Shown: positions 51,274 to 59,118, counted from the stretch's first letter. The stretch: DNA of 64,000 bases from GWB2-37-7 sp942492835 (GCA_942492835.1 OW818645.1:4030001-4094000); one strand, 5' to 3'. Translations and numbers: made by a program. Notes: generated by a model not told the origin, from the letters alone.

Positions 51274-51639
51274 ATGAAAAAACTCAGCGATTTGCCTATA
51301 TATTTTATAATTATAGGACTTATACTAAATATTATTTTTGGCTTAAATGCAAAAGTCTCATTTATAGAGCTTATGATAAGAAGTATTGTTGTAATTGTAT
51401 TATTTGCTATAATGGGGTATGTGTTAGAAAGTGCTCTAAGAAGTGCCTTATTAAATATTAAAGAATCTAAGAAGATGAAAAGTAATGTGCAAGAGGAAGT
51501 GACAACATCCTCTAGTATTGATATAAGAGTAGAATCTAATGATGAAGATGAGCTTTTAAAAACTTTATCACAATCTGAAGATGATAAATTTGTTGAAATA
51601 AATCCTGAAAAATTTAAGCAGTTTATGAATAAGGATTAA
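51274..51639 (+). CDS. Conserved fla/che operon membrane protein, function unknown
   Basis: A 121-residue protein with two close N-terminal membrane segments (about residues 8-25, PIYFIIIGLILNIIFGL; and 32-52, MIRSIVVIVLFAIMGYVL). A charged cytoplasmic tail rich in Ser, Glu and Asp ends PEKFKQFMNKD. I know no named family. It sits between cheD and sigD, where clostridial operons often have a small membrane protein. The ATG follows AGGTGGT. A role in motility is inferred only from position. Confidence 0.7.
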   Translation: MKKLSDLPIYFIIIGLILNIIFGLNAKVSFIELMIRSIVVIVLFAIMGYVLESALRSALLNIKESKKMKSNVQEEVTTSSSIDIRVESNDEDELLKTLSQSEDDKFVEINPEKFKQFMNKD

Positions 51640-51670
51640 CTAAGCAGCATGATACTTTATGGAGGCTGTT

Positions 51671-52408
51671 ATGGATATAAACATTTTATGGGATAAATAC
51701 ATACGTACTAAAGATATGAAACTTAGAGAAGAGCTTATATTAAATTATTTATATCTTGTGAAATTTGTAGCCGGTAGATTATACTCCAGCTATGGTAATC
51801 ATGTTGAATATGATGACTTGGTCAGCTATGGAATCTTTGGTTTGATAGATGCTATAGAAAAGTATGATACAAATAGAGGAGTTAAATTTGATACATATGC
51901 TCAACTTAGAATTAGAGGAGCTATAATAGATTATTTAAGAGAAATTGATTGGTTGCCTCGTTCTGTAAGACATAAAGCTAAGGAACTGGAGAAGGCATAT
52001 CAAGATTTAGAAGGTAAACTAGGACGTTCAGCAAATGACGAAGAGGTAGCACTGCAACTTGGTATTAGCATAGATGAATTGCAAAAAAGAATACAAAATG
52101 TGTCCACTTATTCTGTTGTATCACTTGACGATTTACTAGAGCAGAAAAGGGAGTTTCAAAGTGACATAGTTGATGGGGATACAAACCCTGGTGCAGCAAT
52201 AGAGCAGGAGGCATTAAATAAAATTCTTATAGAAGCTATAGGGGCATTACCAGAAAAGGAAAAAAAGGTAATTACCTTATACTATTATGAGGAACTAACT
52301 TATAAAGAAATTGGCAAGCTTTTAAATATATCTGAGTCAAGGGTTTCACAACTGCATACTAAGGCTATTATTAGACTTAAAGGTAAGATAAGTAGCTGTT
52401 TTAATTAA
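51671..52408 (+). CDS. sigD: RNA polymerase sigma factor SigD/FliA (sigma-28)
   Basis: Flagellar sigma factor of 245 residues. Region 2 has NYLYLVKFVAGRLYSSYGNH, DLVSYGIFGLIDAIEKYDTN and FDTYAQLRIRGAIIDYLREI, then DWLPRSVR, the FliA hallmark. Region 3 has GRSANDEEVALQLGISIDEL. Region 4 has YYYEELTYKEIGKLLNISES, then RVSQLHTKA. The ATG at 51671 follows GGAGG with eight bases between; the in-frame ATG at 51659 has no such site. It drives late flagellar genes and perhaps this operon. Near-terminal position in the operon matches Bacillus. Confidence 0.96.
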   Translation: MDINILWDKYIRTKDMKLREELILNYLYLVKFVAGRLYSSYGNHVEYDDLVSYGIFGLIDAIEKYDTNRGVKFDTYAQLRIRGAIIDYLREIDWLPRSVRHKAKELEKAYQDLEGKLGRSANDEEVALQLGISIDELQKRIQNVSTYSVVSLDDLLEQKREFQSDIVDGDTNPGAAIEQEALNKILIEAIGALPEKEKKVITLYYYEELTYKEIGKLLNISESRVSQLHTKAIIRLKGKISSCFN

Positions 52409-52426
52409 ATGCCGGGGGGTGAATTT

Positions 52427-54253
52427 ATGAACAATGATTTTATTGTTTTAGAAGGAAAAAATCTTGATAGTTTAGTTCAAGAGGCTATGAAGAAACTTGG
52501 TGCAAGAAAAGAACAATTAGAAGTACAGGTGTTGGAAAGTAAGAAAAGTTTATTTAATTCATATTATAAAATTAAGGTATCAACAAAAAACATAAAAACC
52601 TTTGATGGATTTGATGCAATTGAGAAAAGCCTTAATGACATATGTAATGATTCATTAGTTAACCAAACTATAGAAAATCAAAATGATGTTGAATTTATAT
52701 ATAACAATGAAGGTGTTTTTGTAAAACTTACTAATATATTACCTATTAATGAAATAAAGATGAAAATTGAGTTAAAGAAAGTAAGTTCAGTAAGTTTTGA
52801 AGAATTAGAAGCTGCTTTACTAAGTGGAAATATTCAGAAGCCTATAAAAATTTCAAACACACAAGAAGAAGCTAAAACTGATAGTAGATGTACTATAAGA
52901 ATTACAGAAGATAAACTACAAGCTTTTTTATATGTTATATCGCCTAATGGGGGTAAAGATATAACTGAAGAAATAATATATAAATTTTTATCGGAAAATA
53001 ATATTAAATATGGCATAAAAGATAATGAAATCAGAAGCATTGTAAATAATAAGTTATATGATATGGAAATAAAAATAGCAGAGGGTATTTGGTCTATTCC
53101 GGGTATTGATGCAAAGTTTGAGTATCATTTCGATGTTAATAATGATACAAAATTAATAGAAAATGATGGAGGAAAGATAGATTTTAGAGAACTGTCATTA
53201 ATAAAGAATGTAAAAATAGGACAGGTACTTGTGACTATGACACCTCCTGCTGATGGTATTTTAGGCAGAAATATTTTTAATGAGGAAGTTAAAGCAAAGG
53301 AAGGTAAAAAGCTTATACTTCCTAAGGGAAAAAATGTAGTAATTTCCAAAGATGGTTTGCAGCTTATAGCCTCTATTGATGGTGAGGTTAAAATAATAGA
53401 TAATAAGGTACATGTATTTTCAATTTATATGGTGCCAGCCAATGTAGATAACTCAACAGGGAATATAAGGTTTATTGGCAAGGTAGTAGTTCAAGGTAAT
53501 GTCTTAACAGGCTTCTCTATTGAGGCAGAAGGAGATGTTGAGGTTTTTGGAGTAGTGGAAGGTGCCAAAATTATATCAAAAGGAAACATTATACTTCATA
53601 GAGGTATACAAGGTATGAACAAGGGCGAGCTTTATTGCGATGGCGACTTAGTAGCGAAGTTTATTGAAAATAGTATTATTGAAGCTAAAGGCAATGTTCA
53701 TAGTGATGCAATTATGCATAGCAACGTTATATGTGGTAAGAAGCTTGAAGCTGCAGGAAGAAAAGGTCTTTTGGTAGGAGGTCAATTCAAGGTTGCTGAT
53801 GAAATAAGAGCAAAGGTAATTGGCTCGCCAATGGCTACAATAACGGAGCTTGAGGTTGGTGTAAATCCAGATCTTCGCAAGAACTATGAAATATTGAAAC
53901 TTGAGAATAGAAGTATATTAGAAAATATAGAAAAAGTAACTAAAGCTACAGATTTACTTACAAAGATAAGTCAAAAATCAGAGTTACCACCTGAGAAGCG
54001 TGAGCTGTTGACGAAGTCAATTCAAGCTAAGATGCAGCTGATGGAAAAGCTTGAAGTTGTCAATAAAAAGGTAAAAGAAGTGGAAGGCTACCTAGAGGAT
54101 GTTTCTAAAGGTAAGATAAAAGTTTATGATGTAATTTATCCTGGTGCAAGAATAACAATAGGTAGCAGTATGTATTATGTGAAAGATCCATTGAAATATT
54201 TAACGATTTATAGAGCAAATGCTGATATAAAAATAGGACCTTTTGAAAATTAA
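52427..54253 (+). CDS. FapA family (DUF342) protein
   Basis: A 608-residue protein. The N-terminal part (about residues 1-60) resembles a Jag-N/FapA N domain (VLEGKNLDSLVQEAMKKLGA). The bulk is a FapA (DUF342) region with a right-handed beta-helix-like stretch: GNVLTGFSIEAEGDVEVFGV, VEGAKIISKGNIILHRGIQG and IEAKGNVHSDAIMHSNVICG. A coiled coil follows (about 490-570). FapA proteins occur near motility genes in clostridia and Vibrio; their role is unclear. The ATG at 52427 has GGGGGGTG seven bases upstream; an ATG at 52409 is rejected. It follows sigD directly. Confidence 0.88.
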   Translation: MNNDFIVLEGKNLDSLVQEAMKKLGARKEQLEVQVLESKKSLFNSYYKIKVSTKNIKTFDGFDAIEKSLNDICNDSLVNQTIENQNDVEFIYNNEGVFVKLTNILPINEIKMKIELKKVSSVSFEELEAALLSGNIQKPIKISNTQEEAKTDSRCTIRITEDKLQAFLYVISPNGGKDITEEIIYKFLSENNIKYGIKDNEIRSIVNNKLYDMEIKIAEGIWSIPGIDAKFEYHFDVNNDTKLIENDGGKIDFRELSLIKNVKIGQVLVTMTPPADGILGRNIFNEEVKAKEGKKLILPKGKNVVISKDGLQLIASIDGEVKIIDNKVHVFSIYMVPANVDNSTGNIRFIGKVVVQGNVLTGFSIEAEGDVEVFGVVEGAKIISKGNIILHRGIQGMNKGELYCDGDLVAKFIENSIIEAKGNVHSDAIMHSNVICGKKLEAAGRKGLLVGGQFKVADEIRAKVIGSPMATITELEVGVNPDLRKNYEILKLENRSILENIEKVTKATDLLTKISQKSELPPEKRELLTKSIQAKMQLMEKLEVVNKKVKEVEGYLEDVSKGKIKVYDVIYPGARITIGSSMYYVKDPLKYLTIYRANADIKIGPFEN

Positions 54254-54267
54254 AGGGGGTGCCCCCG

Positions 54268-54564
54268 ATGCCAATCAGATCAATTGACTATCAAATGATT
54301 ATACCAAAGGCAACTGAGGTTCAAAAAATTAAACAAACGGAAATACATAACCCACAAAATAATAGCAATATAAGTATGCATAAGCAGCAGGAGCAAAATG
54401 AGAGAAATCTTAAGAAAGTAAATGATGCAAGTAAAGCATATAAGTCAAAGATTAAAAAAGATGGCTCAAATAAGCAGCAGGGCAAGGAAGAACAAAATGA
54501 AGAAGAACAAAAAGACAAGAAAGATAAGCAGCATGATAAACCATGTATAGATATAAGAATCTAA
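54268..54564 (+). CDS. Small charged fla-operon protein, function unknown
   Basis: A 98-residue, highly polar protein (Lys, Glu, Gln and Asn make up most of it) starting MPIRSIDYQMIIPKATEVQK. The rest is probably disordered or coiled, with a Lys/Glu-rich tail. No domain is recognised. The ATG at 54268 follows AAAGGGGG. That site sits in GGGGG-TG-CCCCC, so a short hairpin could hide it. It lies between the FapA gene and a SwrB-position gene; similar small proteins are seen at this position in other clostridia. Confidence 0.7.
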   Translation: MPIRSIDYQMIIPKATEVQKIKQTEIHNPQNNSNISMHKQQEQNERNLKKVNDASKAYKSKIKKDGSNKQQGKEEQNEEEQKDKKDKQHDKPCIDIRI

Positions 54565-54577
54565 TTGAGGTGACACT

Positions 54578-55108
54578 ATGACAATTAACTTCATAAACTA
54601 TATATTACTTGCTATAGGAATACTTACAGTACTTTCAGCTTTTATATTAATATTTCTTGATAAGCTAAAGGGCGATGATATGTACTTCAATATAGATGTC
54701 AAAGAGCAGGAAATAAAAAAATCAATTGAAGATGCAGAGGAAATTATCTCTGAACTTAATTTTGCATCAGATGTAATAGTTAAGGATATAGAAGAAAAAA
54801 TCAATTCTTTTAATCTACTATATAAAAATGTTAAAAATAGTATAGTACAAGTAAATACTGAACCTACAGTCTCTGAACCTCAGCAGATATCACAGATAGA
54901 AAAGACTACTGTACCTGTAAAATTTAAGCCTGTAACAGCAGTAAGCTCACATAAAAGCGTAATAAAAGAAGAAAAACAAAAGTCAAAGCAACAGTTGGTA
55001 CATGAGTTTGCAGAACAAGGAATTAGTATAATAGATATTGCAAAGAAAATGAATATGGGTCAGGGAGAAGTGGCTTTGATTTTGTCACTAAAGAACGAGG
55101 AGAACTAA
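54578..55108 (+). CDS. SwrB-position membrane protein, DUF6115-like
   Basis: This 176-residue protein has an N-terminal membrane segment (NYILLAIGILTVLSAFILIF, residues about 7-26) and a coiled-coil middle. A C-terminal helix-turn-helix-like end reads LVHEFAEQGISIIDIAKKMN, then MGQGEVALILSLK. Layout and position, just after sigD and before rpsB, match Bacillus SwrB, which activates the FliP gate, and the DUF6115 family. Sequence identity to SwrB is probably low, so the link is inferred from architecture and gene order. Confidence 0.72.
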   Translation: MTINFINYILLAIGILTVLSAFILIFLDKLKGDDMYFNIDVKEQEIKKSIEDAEEIISELNFASDVIVKDIEEKINSFNLLYKNVKNSIVQVNTEPTVSEPQQISQIEKTTVPVKFKPVTAVSSHKSVIKEEKQKSKQQLVHEFAEQGISIIDIAKKMNMGQGEVALILSLKNEEN

Positions 55109-55109
55109 T

Positions 55110-55544
55110 ATGACCAAATATAGTTTGAAGAATATTTGCTTAGGTATAGGTATTGGACTGATATTAGCTTCAATGGCAAATATATATATGACTCCAAAGA
55201 AATTATCTAAAGATGAGGTTAAAAGACAAGCAGAACAATACAATCTAATTGTTATTGATAAAAAAGATGTAATTAATAAAGATATTGAGCAACCAAAAGA
55301 TAATATAGAACAACAAAATCCGCAAGAAGAACAGAATGTTGTTATAGTTATAGAGAGTGGGACTAATTCTGAAGTTATCGCAGATAACCTCTTAAATAGT
55401 AAGCTTTTAGACAACAAACAGGAATTTCTAAACAGATTGAGAGAACTAAACAAGGAGAGTAAAGTACAAATAGGAAGTTTTAAGATTCCTAGAGGTTCAT
55501 CAATAGATAAAATTATAGAAACAATAACAACTTCACCTAAATAA
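55110..55544 (+). CDS. MltG-like N-terminal domain membrane protein
   Basis: A 144-residue protein with an N-terminal membrane anchor (about residues 8-26). The C-terminal domain is VVIVIESGTNSEVIADNLLN, KQEFLNRLREL and QIGSFKIPRGSSIDKIIETI. This matches the LysM-like N-terminal subdomain of endolytic transglycosylase MltG (YceG), without the catalytic domain and its Glu. It is the last gene of the fla/che operon. The stop codon lies inside the operon terminator stem. A cell-wall role is possible but not shown. Confidence 0.75.
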   Translation: MTKYSLKNICLGIGIGLILASMANIYMTPKKLSKDEVKRQAEQYNLIVIDKKDVINKDIEQPKDNIEQQNPQEEQNVVIVIESGTNSEVIADNLLNSKLLDNKQEFLNRLRELNKESKVQIGSFKIPRGSSIDKIIETITTSPK

Positions 55545-55575
55545 AATGCTAGATTGCTTTATTTAGGTGTTTTTT
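55534..55575 (+). terminator. Terminator of the fla/che operon
   Basis: A perfect 12-bp stem, CACCTAAATAAA (55534-55545) and TTTATTTAGGTG (55558-55569), followed by six Ts. The stop codon of the MltG-like gene is part of the 5' arm. Confidence 0.92.
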
Positions 55576-55695
55576 AAATTATTAAAAATATTTGTATAAA
55601 AAGACTATTATTGAGCATTATTGAAAAGAAGAAGCTTTAGCTTTTGAATAAAGAAATAAGTTTAACGCAAGCATAAGTTGTGTAAAAAAAATATA

Positions 55696-55724
55696 TTGCC
55701 AATAAATAATATATATGGTATACT
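55696..55724 (+). promoter_or_regulatory. rpsB promoter
   Basis: TTGCCA (55696-55701), a 17-base spacer and TATACT (55719-55724): a good SigA promoter about 110 bases before rpsB. Confidence 0.75.
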
Positions 55725-55731
55725 AGCATTC

Positions 55732-55810
55732 GTGAAAATACACACACGATTTAATTCCATGAGTGGTGCCGAAAGGCTTTCAGGGGAAATGATAATCGTG
55801 GAGGTAAAAA
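55732..55810 (+). promoter_or_regulatory. Structured rpsB leader (ribosomal protein leader candidate)
   Basis: The transcript from the upstream promoter begins with a closed domain: CACGATT (55745-55751) pairs with AATCGTG (55794-55800). It encloses GTGGTGCC-GAAA-GGC and a GGGGAAATGAT stretch. The layout resembles autoregulatory ribosomal protein leaders; binding by S2 is inferred. Confidence 0.5.
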
Positions 55811-55832
55811 ACCAAAGGAGATGTTTTATAAA

Positions 55833-56534
55833 ATGTCAGTAATTTCAATGAAGCAGCTTTTAGAAGCTGGGGTGCACTTCGGTCACCAAACAAGAAGATG
55901 GAATCCTAAGATGGCGGAGTATATCTTCACAGAAAGAAATGGTATCTACATTATCGATCTTCAAAAGACAGTTAAGAAGGTAGAAGAAGCTTATGACTTT
56001 ATTAAGTCAGTAGCAGCAGAAGGAAAAGATATCCTTTTCGTAGGTACAAAGAAACAAGCTCAAGAGTCAATTGAATCAGAAGCTATAAGATCAAACATGT
56101 TCTACGTAAACCAAAGATGGTTAGGTGGAATGCTTACAAACTTCAAGACAATTAAGAAGAGAATTGAAAGACTTAATACTATTGAAACTATGGAGCAAGA
56201 TGGAACATTTGATGTACTTCCTAAAAAGGAAGTAATAAAACTTAAGAAGGAAATGGAAAAGCTGGAGAAGAACCTTGGCGGTATAAAGACAATGGTTAAT
56301 GTTCCAGGAGCTATATTTGTTGTTGACCCAAGAAAAGAAAAGATAGCTATCCAAGAAGCACATATTCTTGGAATCCCTGTAGTTGCTATAGTTGATACAA
56401 ACTGCGATCCAGATGAAATTGACTATCCAATACCAGGTAATGATGATGCTATAAGAGCGGTTAAGCTTCTAACATCTAAAATGTCAGATGCTATATTAGA
56501 AGGTAGACAAGGCGAACAATTAGCTGCTGAATAA
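55833..56534 (+). CDS. rpsB: 30S ribosomal protein S2
   Basis: A 233-residue S2 with MKQLLEAGVHFGHQTRRWNP, FVGTKKQAQESIESEA and NQRWLGGMLTNFKTIKKRI, then FVVDPRKEKIAIQEAHILGI and DTNCDPDEIDYPIPGNDDAI. It joins the 30S head late and helps bind S1-like factors. The ATG at 55833 is right: AAAGGAGATG lies nine bases upstream, while the ATG at 55821 sits inside it. Position after the fla/che operon is the same as in Bacillus. Confidence 0.97.
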   Translation: MSVISMKQLLEAGVHFGHQTRRWNPKMAEYIFTERNGIYIIDLQKTVKKVEEAYDFIKSVAAEGKDILFVGTKKQAQESIESEAIRSNMFYVNQRWLGGMLTNFKTIKKRIERLNTIETMEQDGTFDVLPKKEVIKLKKEMEKLEKNLGGIKTMVNVPGAIFVVDPRKEKIAIQEAHILGIPVVAIVDTNCDPDEIDYPIPGNDDAIRAVKLLTSKMSDAILEGRQGEQLAAE

Positions 56535-56554
56535 TACCTGTATAAGAGCATTTA

Positions 56555-56590
56555 AGAACGCAGTTTAAATTTTTATTTAAACTGCGTTCT
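56555..56590 (+). other. 16-bp perfect hairpin between rpsB and tsf
   Basis: AGAACGCAGTTTAAAT (56555-56570), a TTTT loop and the exact complement (56575-56590). No T-run follows, so it is more likely a stability or partial-termination element that sets the rpsB to tsf ratio. Confidence 0.65.
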
Positions 56591-56639
56591 ATCAAATAAT
56601 TGTACATAATTCAAATAAATATATTAGGAGGTACATATA

Positions 56640-57287
56640 ATGGTTAATGCTTCAACAGTTAAAGAATTAAGAGAAAGAACTGGAGCAGGTATGATGGACT
56701 GCAAAAGAGTTCTTGTAGAAACTGACGGAGACATAGAAAAGTCTATAGAAATACTTAGAGAAAAAGGACTTGCTGCTGCTGCTAAGAAAGCAGGCAGAAT
56801 AGCAAGTGAAGGTATAGTAGAATCTTACATACATGGCGGCGGAAGAATTGGAGTTCTTATAGAAGTTAACGCTGAAACAGATTTCGTTGCAAAGAATACA
56901 GAATTTAAAACTTTTGTAAGGGACATGGCAATGCAGGTTGCTGCGACTAATCCACTTTATGTATCAAGAGATCAAGTTGATCAAGCTGTAATTGAAAAGG
57001 AAAAAGAAATTTTCAGACATCAAGCATTAAATGAAGGTAAACCTGAAAAGATAGTAGATAAGATGGTTGAAGGCAGAGTAGAAAAGTATTATAAAGAAAT
57101 CTGCTTACTTGAGCAACCTTTTGTAAAAGATACAAACGTAACAGTTCAAGATCTTCTTAATTCAATGATATCTAAAATAGGTGAAAACATGTCAATAAGA
57201 AGATTCATAAGATATGAATTAGGCGAAGGTCTTCAAAAGAAGGAAGACAACTTTGTCGAAGAAGTAATGAGTCAAATGAAAAAGTAA
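56640..57287 (+). CDS. tsf: Elongation factor Ts
   Basis: Nucleotide exchange factor for EF-Tu. The 215-residue protein has the N-terminal UBA-like domain (VKELRERTGAGMMDCKRVLV) and the core with GGRIGVLIEVNAETDFVAKN (the TDFV motif contacts EF-Tu). A C-terminal part with MSIRRFIRYELGEGL follows. It is the short form found in many Firmicutes, without the longer second coiled-coil domain of E. coli. The ATG follows TAGGAGG. Confidence 0.97.
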   Translation: MVNASTVKELRERTGAGMMDCKRVLVETDGDIEKSIEILREKGLAAAAKKAGRIASEGIVESYIHGGGRIGVLIEVNAETDFVAKNTEFKTFVRDMAMQVAATNPLYVSRDQVDQAVIEKEKEIFRHQALNEGKPEKIVDKMVEGRVEKYYKEICLLEQPFVKDTNVTVQDLLNSMISKIGENMSIRRFIRYELGEGLQKKEDNFVEEVMSQMKK

Positions 57288-57417
57288 AAAGGCTTTTATT
57301 GGCACAGCTTAACAACTAAGGAAGCCTTTTATACAATGCATAGGAACGTGTGTTAAGGAAAATTATACTTTTCTATGCATTATAAAAAAGTGAGAACACT
57401 TAGTGTTCTCTTTTTTT
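57288..57417 (+). terminator. Tandem hairpins ending the rpsB-tsf transcript
   Basis: AAAGGCTT (57288-57295) pairs with AAGCCTTT (57322-57329). AATGCATAG (57335-57343) pairs with CTATGCATT (57373-57381). GAGAACAC-TTA-GTGTTCTC (57392-57410) is followed by seven Ts. The last is a strong intrinsic terminator. Confidence 0.82.
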
Positions 57418-57494
57418 AAATATTGGCAGGATTTTAACAAATTATGTAGAAAGATTTATGCAACATATATAGATATTATGGAGGTATAATTTTT

Positions 57495-58220
57495 ATGGAT
57501 CAAGTTAAGTATAAAAGGGTAATTTTAAAGCTTAGCGGAGAGGCCTTAGCCGGAGATAAAAACTTCGGTCTTGATCAGAATACAATTATTTCTATTGCCT
57601 ATAAGGTAAAGGAACTAAGAAGTCTAAATGTTGAGGTAGCTATCGTTGTTGGTGGAGGAAATTTCTGGAGAGGTAGAAGTGGTGAAGGCATGGATAGAAC
57701 CACAGCAGACCATATGGGAATGCTAGCAACAGTTATTAATGCTTTGGCACTGCAGGATGCAATGGAGTCTATAGATATTCCTACCAGAGTACAAACAGCT
57801 ATTGAAATGAGACAAATTGCAGAGCCATATATTAGAAGAAAGGCTATAAGACATTTAGAAAAGGGTAGAGTAGTTATTTTTGCATCAGGCATTGGAAATG
57901 CATATTTTTCTACAGATACAACTGCTGCTTTGAGAGCGGCAGAAATTGAGGCCGAAATAATATTATTAGCAAAGAAAGTAGATGGAGTATACGATTGTGA
58001 TCCTGTAAAAAATAAGGATGCAATAAAATTCGATACCCTTTCATATATAGAAGTAATCAGTAAGGGATTAGGGGTAATGGACACTACCGCGGCTTCACTA
58101 TGCATGGACAATAACATACCGATATTAGTGTTTGACCTTAAGGATCCTAATAATATAATCAAAGCGATAATGGGTGAAAAAATAGGTACTTTAGTAAAGG
58201 AGGGAAAATTAAATGATTAA
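57495..58220 (+). CDS. pyrH: UMP kinase
   Basis: Phosphorylates UMP to UDP in pyrimidine nucleotide synthesis; an amino acid kinase fold. The 241-residue protein shows YKRVILKLSGEALAGDKNFG, VAIVVGGGNFWRGRSGEGMD then RTTADHMGMLATVINALALQ, and IFASGIGNAYFSTDTTAALR. LGVMDTTAASLCMDNNIPIL is near the C-terminus. The ATG follows ATGGAGG. It overlaps frr by eight bases. Confidence 0.97.
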   Translation: MDQVKYKRVILKLSGEALAGDKNFGLDQNTIISIAYKVKELRSLNVEVAIVVGGGNFWRGRSGEGMDRTTADHMGMLATVINALALQDAMESIDIPTRVQTAIEMRQIAEPYIRRKAIRHLEKGRVVIFASGIGNAYFSTDTTAALRAAEIEAEIILLAKKVDGVYDCDPVKNKDAIKFDTLSYIEVISKGLGVMDTTAASLCMDNNIPILVFDLKDPNNIIKAIMGEKIGTLVKEGKLND

Positions 58221-58770
58221 GGAAATCGAAAAGAATGTTCGCGAAAAAATGGATAAAACCTTACAAGTTTTAAAGAATGAGTACGTTTCAATTAGGACTG
58301 GAAGAGCTAATCCTGCTTTGTTGGACAGAATCACTGTGGAGTACTATGGTAGCGAAATGCCACTTAATCAATTGGCTAATGTAACTGCACCGGAAGCAAG
58401 AATTATAAATATAAGTCCCTGGGATGCTAAAACATTACCTGCAATAGAAAAAGCAATTCTAAAATCTGATTTAGGTATGAATCCATCTAATGATGGAAAG
58501 ATTATAAGATTAGTGGTACCACAGTTAACAGAGGAAAGAAGAAAAGACTTAGTAAAGTCAATAAAGAAGCTTGCCGAAGAAGCAAGAGTTGCTGTTAGAA
58601 ACATTAGGAGAGATGCAAACGACAACCTTAAGAAGTTAAAAAAGGATAGCAAAATAACTGAAGATGAATTAAAGAAATCTGAGGAAGACACCCAGAAGAT
58701 GACAGATAAATATATAAAAGAAATTGATAAGCTGGGTGAAGTTAAGGAAAAGGAAATCATGGAGGTTTAA
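58213..58770 (+). CDS. frr: Ribosome recycling factor
   Basis: Splits post-termination ribosomes together with EF-G. The 185-residue protein has the usual three-helix bundle and small domain: SIRTGRANPALLDRITVEYY, ISPWDAKTLPAIEKAILKSD and LVVPQLTEERRKDLVKSIKK, then VAVRNIRRDANDNLKKLKKD. Its start overlaps the pyrH stop, and GGAGGG lies upstream inside pyrH. A small conserved gene follows three bases later. Confidence 0.97.
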   Translation: MIKEIEKNVREKMDKTLQVLKNEYVSIRTGRANPALLDRITVEYYGSEMPLNQLANVTAPEARIINISPWDAKTLPAIEKAILKSDLGMNPSNDGKIIRLVVPQLTEERRKDLVKSIKKLAEEARVAVRNIRRDANDNLKKLKKDSKITEDELKKSEEDTQKMTDKYIKEIDKLGEVKEKEIMEV

Positions 58771-58772
58771 CT

Positions 58773-58976
58773 GTGTTAATGCCTGAAATTCCTATTACTA
58801 TAGGCTATGAAGTGGATAAAGCACTTAAACTTTTGAAAGAGTATAAAGTAATAGTAGAAGATACATCCACTGTATTTAATGATAAAATAGAAGAACGTAA
58901 GGAAAATACATCAATTGTAGTAAGACAGATTTTTAAGGATAACATATTATTCCTTACAGTAGCAAAGTTTAAATAA
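58773..58976 (+). CDS. Small conserved protein between frr and uppS, function unknown
   Basis: A 67-residue protein, MPEIPITIGYEVDKALKLLK as core start, ending IFKDNILFLTVAKFK. The pattern of a short beta-alpha-beta unit resembles a single PASTA-like repeat, but the match is weak. GGAGG lies seven bases before the GTG at 58773; the ATG at 58779 is further than usual, so the GTG is preferred. Similar small genes lie after frr in other clostridia. A terminator-like stem overlaps its stop. Confidence 0.7.
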   Translation: MLMPEIPITIGYEVDKALKLLKEYKVIVEDTSTVFNDKIEERKENTSIVVRQIFKDNILFLTVAKFK

Positions 58977-59006
58977 TAAATCCCCTCTATATGGAGGGGA
59001 TTTATT
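58975..59006 (+). terminator. Terminator-like stem after the small gene
   Basis: A 13-bp perfect stem: AATAAATCCCCTC (58975-58987) and its complement (58994-59006), with a six-base loop. The 3' side is T-rich (TTTATTATT). Confidence 0.7.
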
Positions 59007-59007
59007 A

Positions 59008-59036
59008 TTGCATAGGAAAGTATATTTTTTTATACA
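59008..59036 (+). promoter_or_regulatory. Promoter of a candidate small RNA
   Basis: TTGCAT (59008-59013), a 17-base spacer and TATACA (59031-59036). Each hexamer matches four or five of six consensus positions. Transcription would begin near 59042. Confidence 0.5.
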
Positions 59037-59041
59037 ATGGT

Positions 59042-59118
59042 GTTGCAAGGGATGGAACATCCGTCGAAGGAAACCAAGGGTTTCCAAACGAAAAAAATGC
59101 ATTGCAGATGCCTTTTTT
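59042..59118 (+). ncRNA. Candidate 77-nt structured small RNA upstream of uppS
   Basis: Between the promoter at 59008-59036 and a terminator lie two clean hairpins: GGATG-GAA-CATCC (59050-59062) and GGAAACC-AAG-GGTTTCC (59069-59085). The terminator is AAAAAAT-GCAT, a TGCAG loop and ATGC-CTTTTTT (59092-59118). The region has higher GC than its surroundings. No good ORF runs through it. It matches no RNA family I can name. It could be a short RNA or a riboswitch-like leader for uppS, which starts 287 bases further on. Confidence 0.4.

Noticed and set aside
51270..51461. 63-codon ORF in another frame at the start of the cheD-sigD spacer gene
   Set aside because: It overlaps the longer membrane protein ORF at 51274, which has the better start and composition; the alternative is Tyr/Cys/Lys-rich noise.
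22112..55544. Novel secretion system
   Set aside because: The type III-like genes (fliF, fliH, fliI, fliP, fliQ, fliR, flhB, flhA) are in standard flagellar order with motor and hook genes; there are no signs of a separate injectisome.
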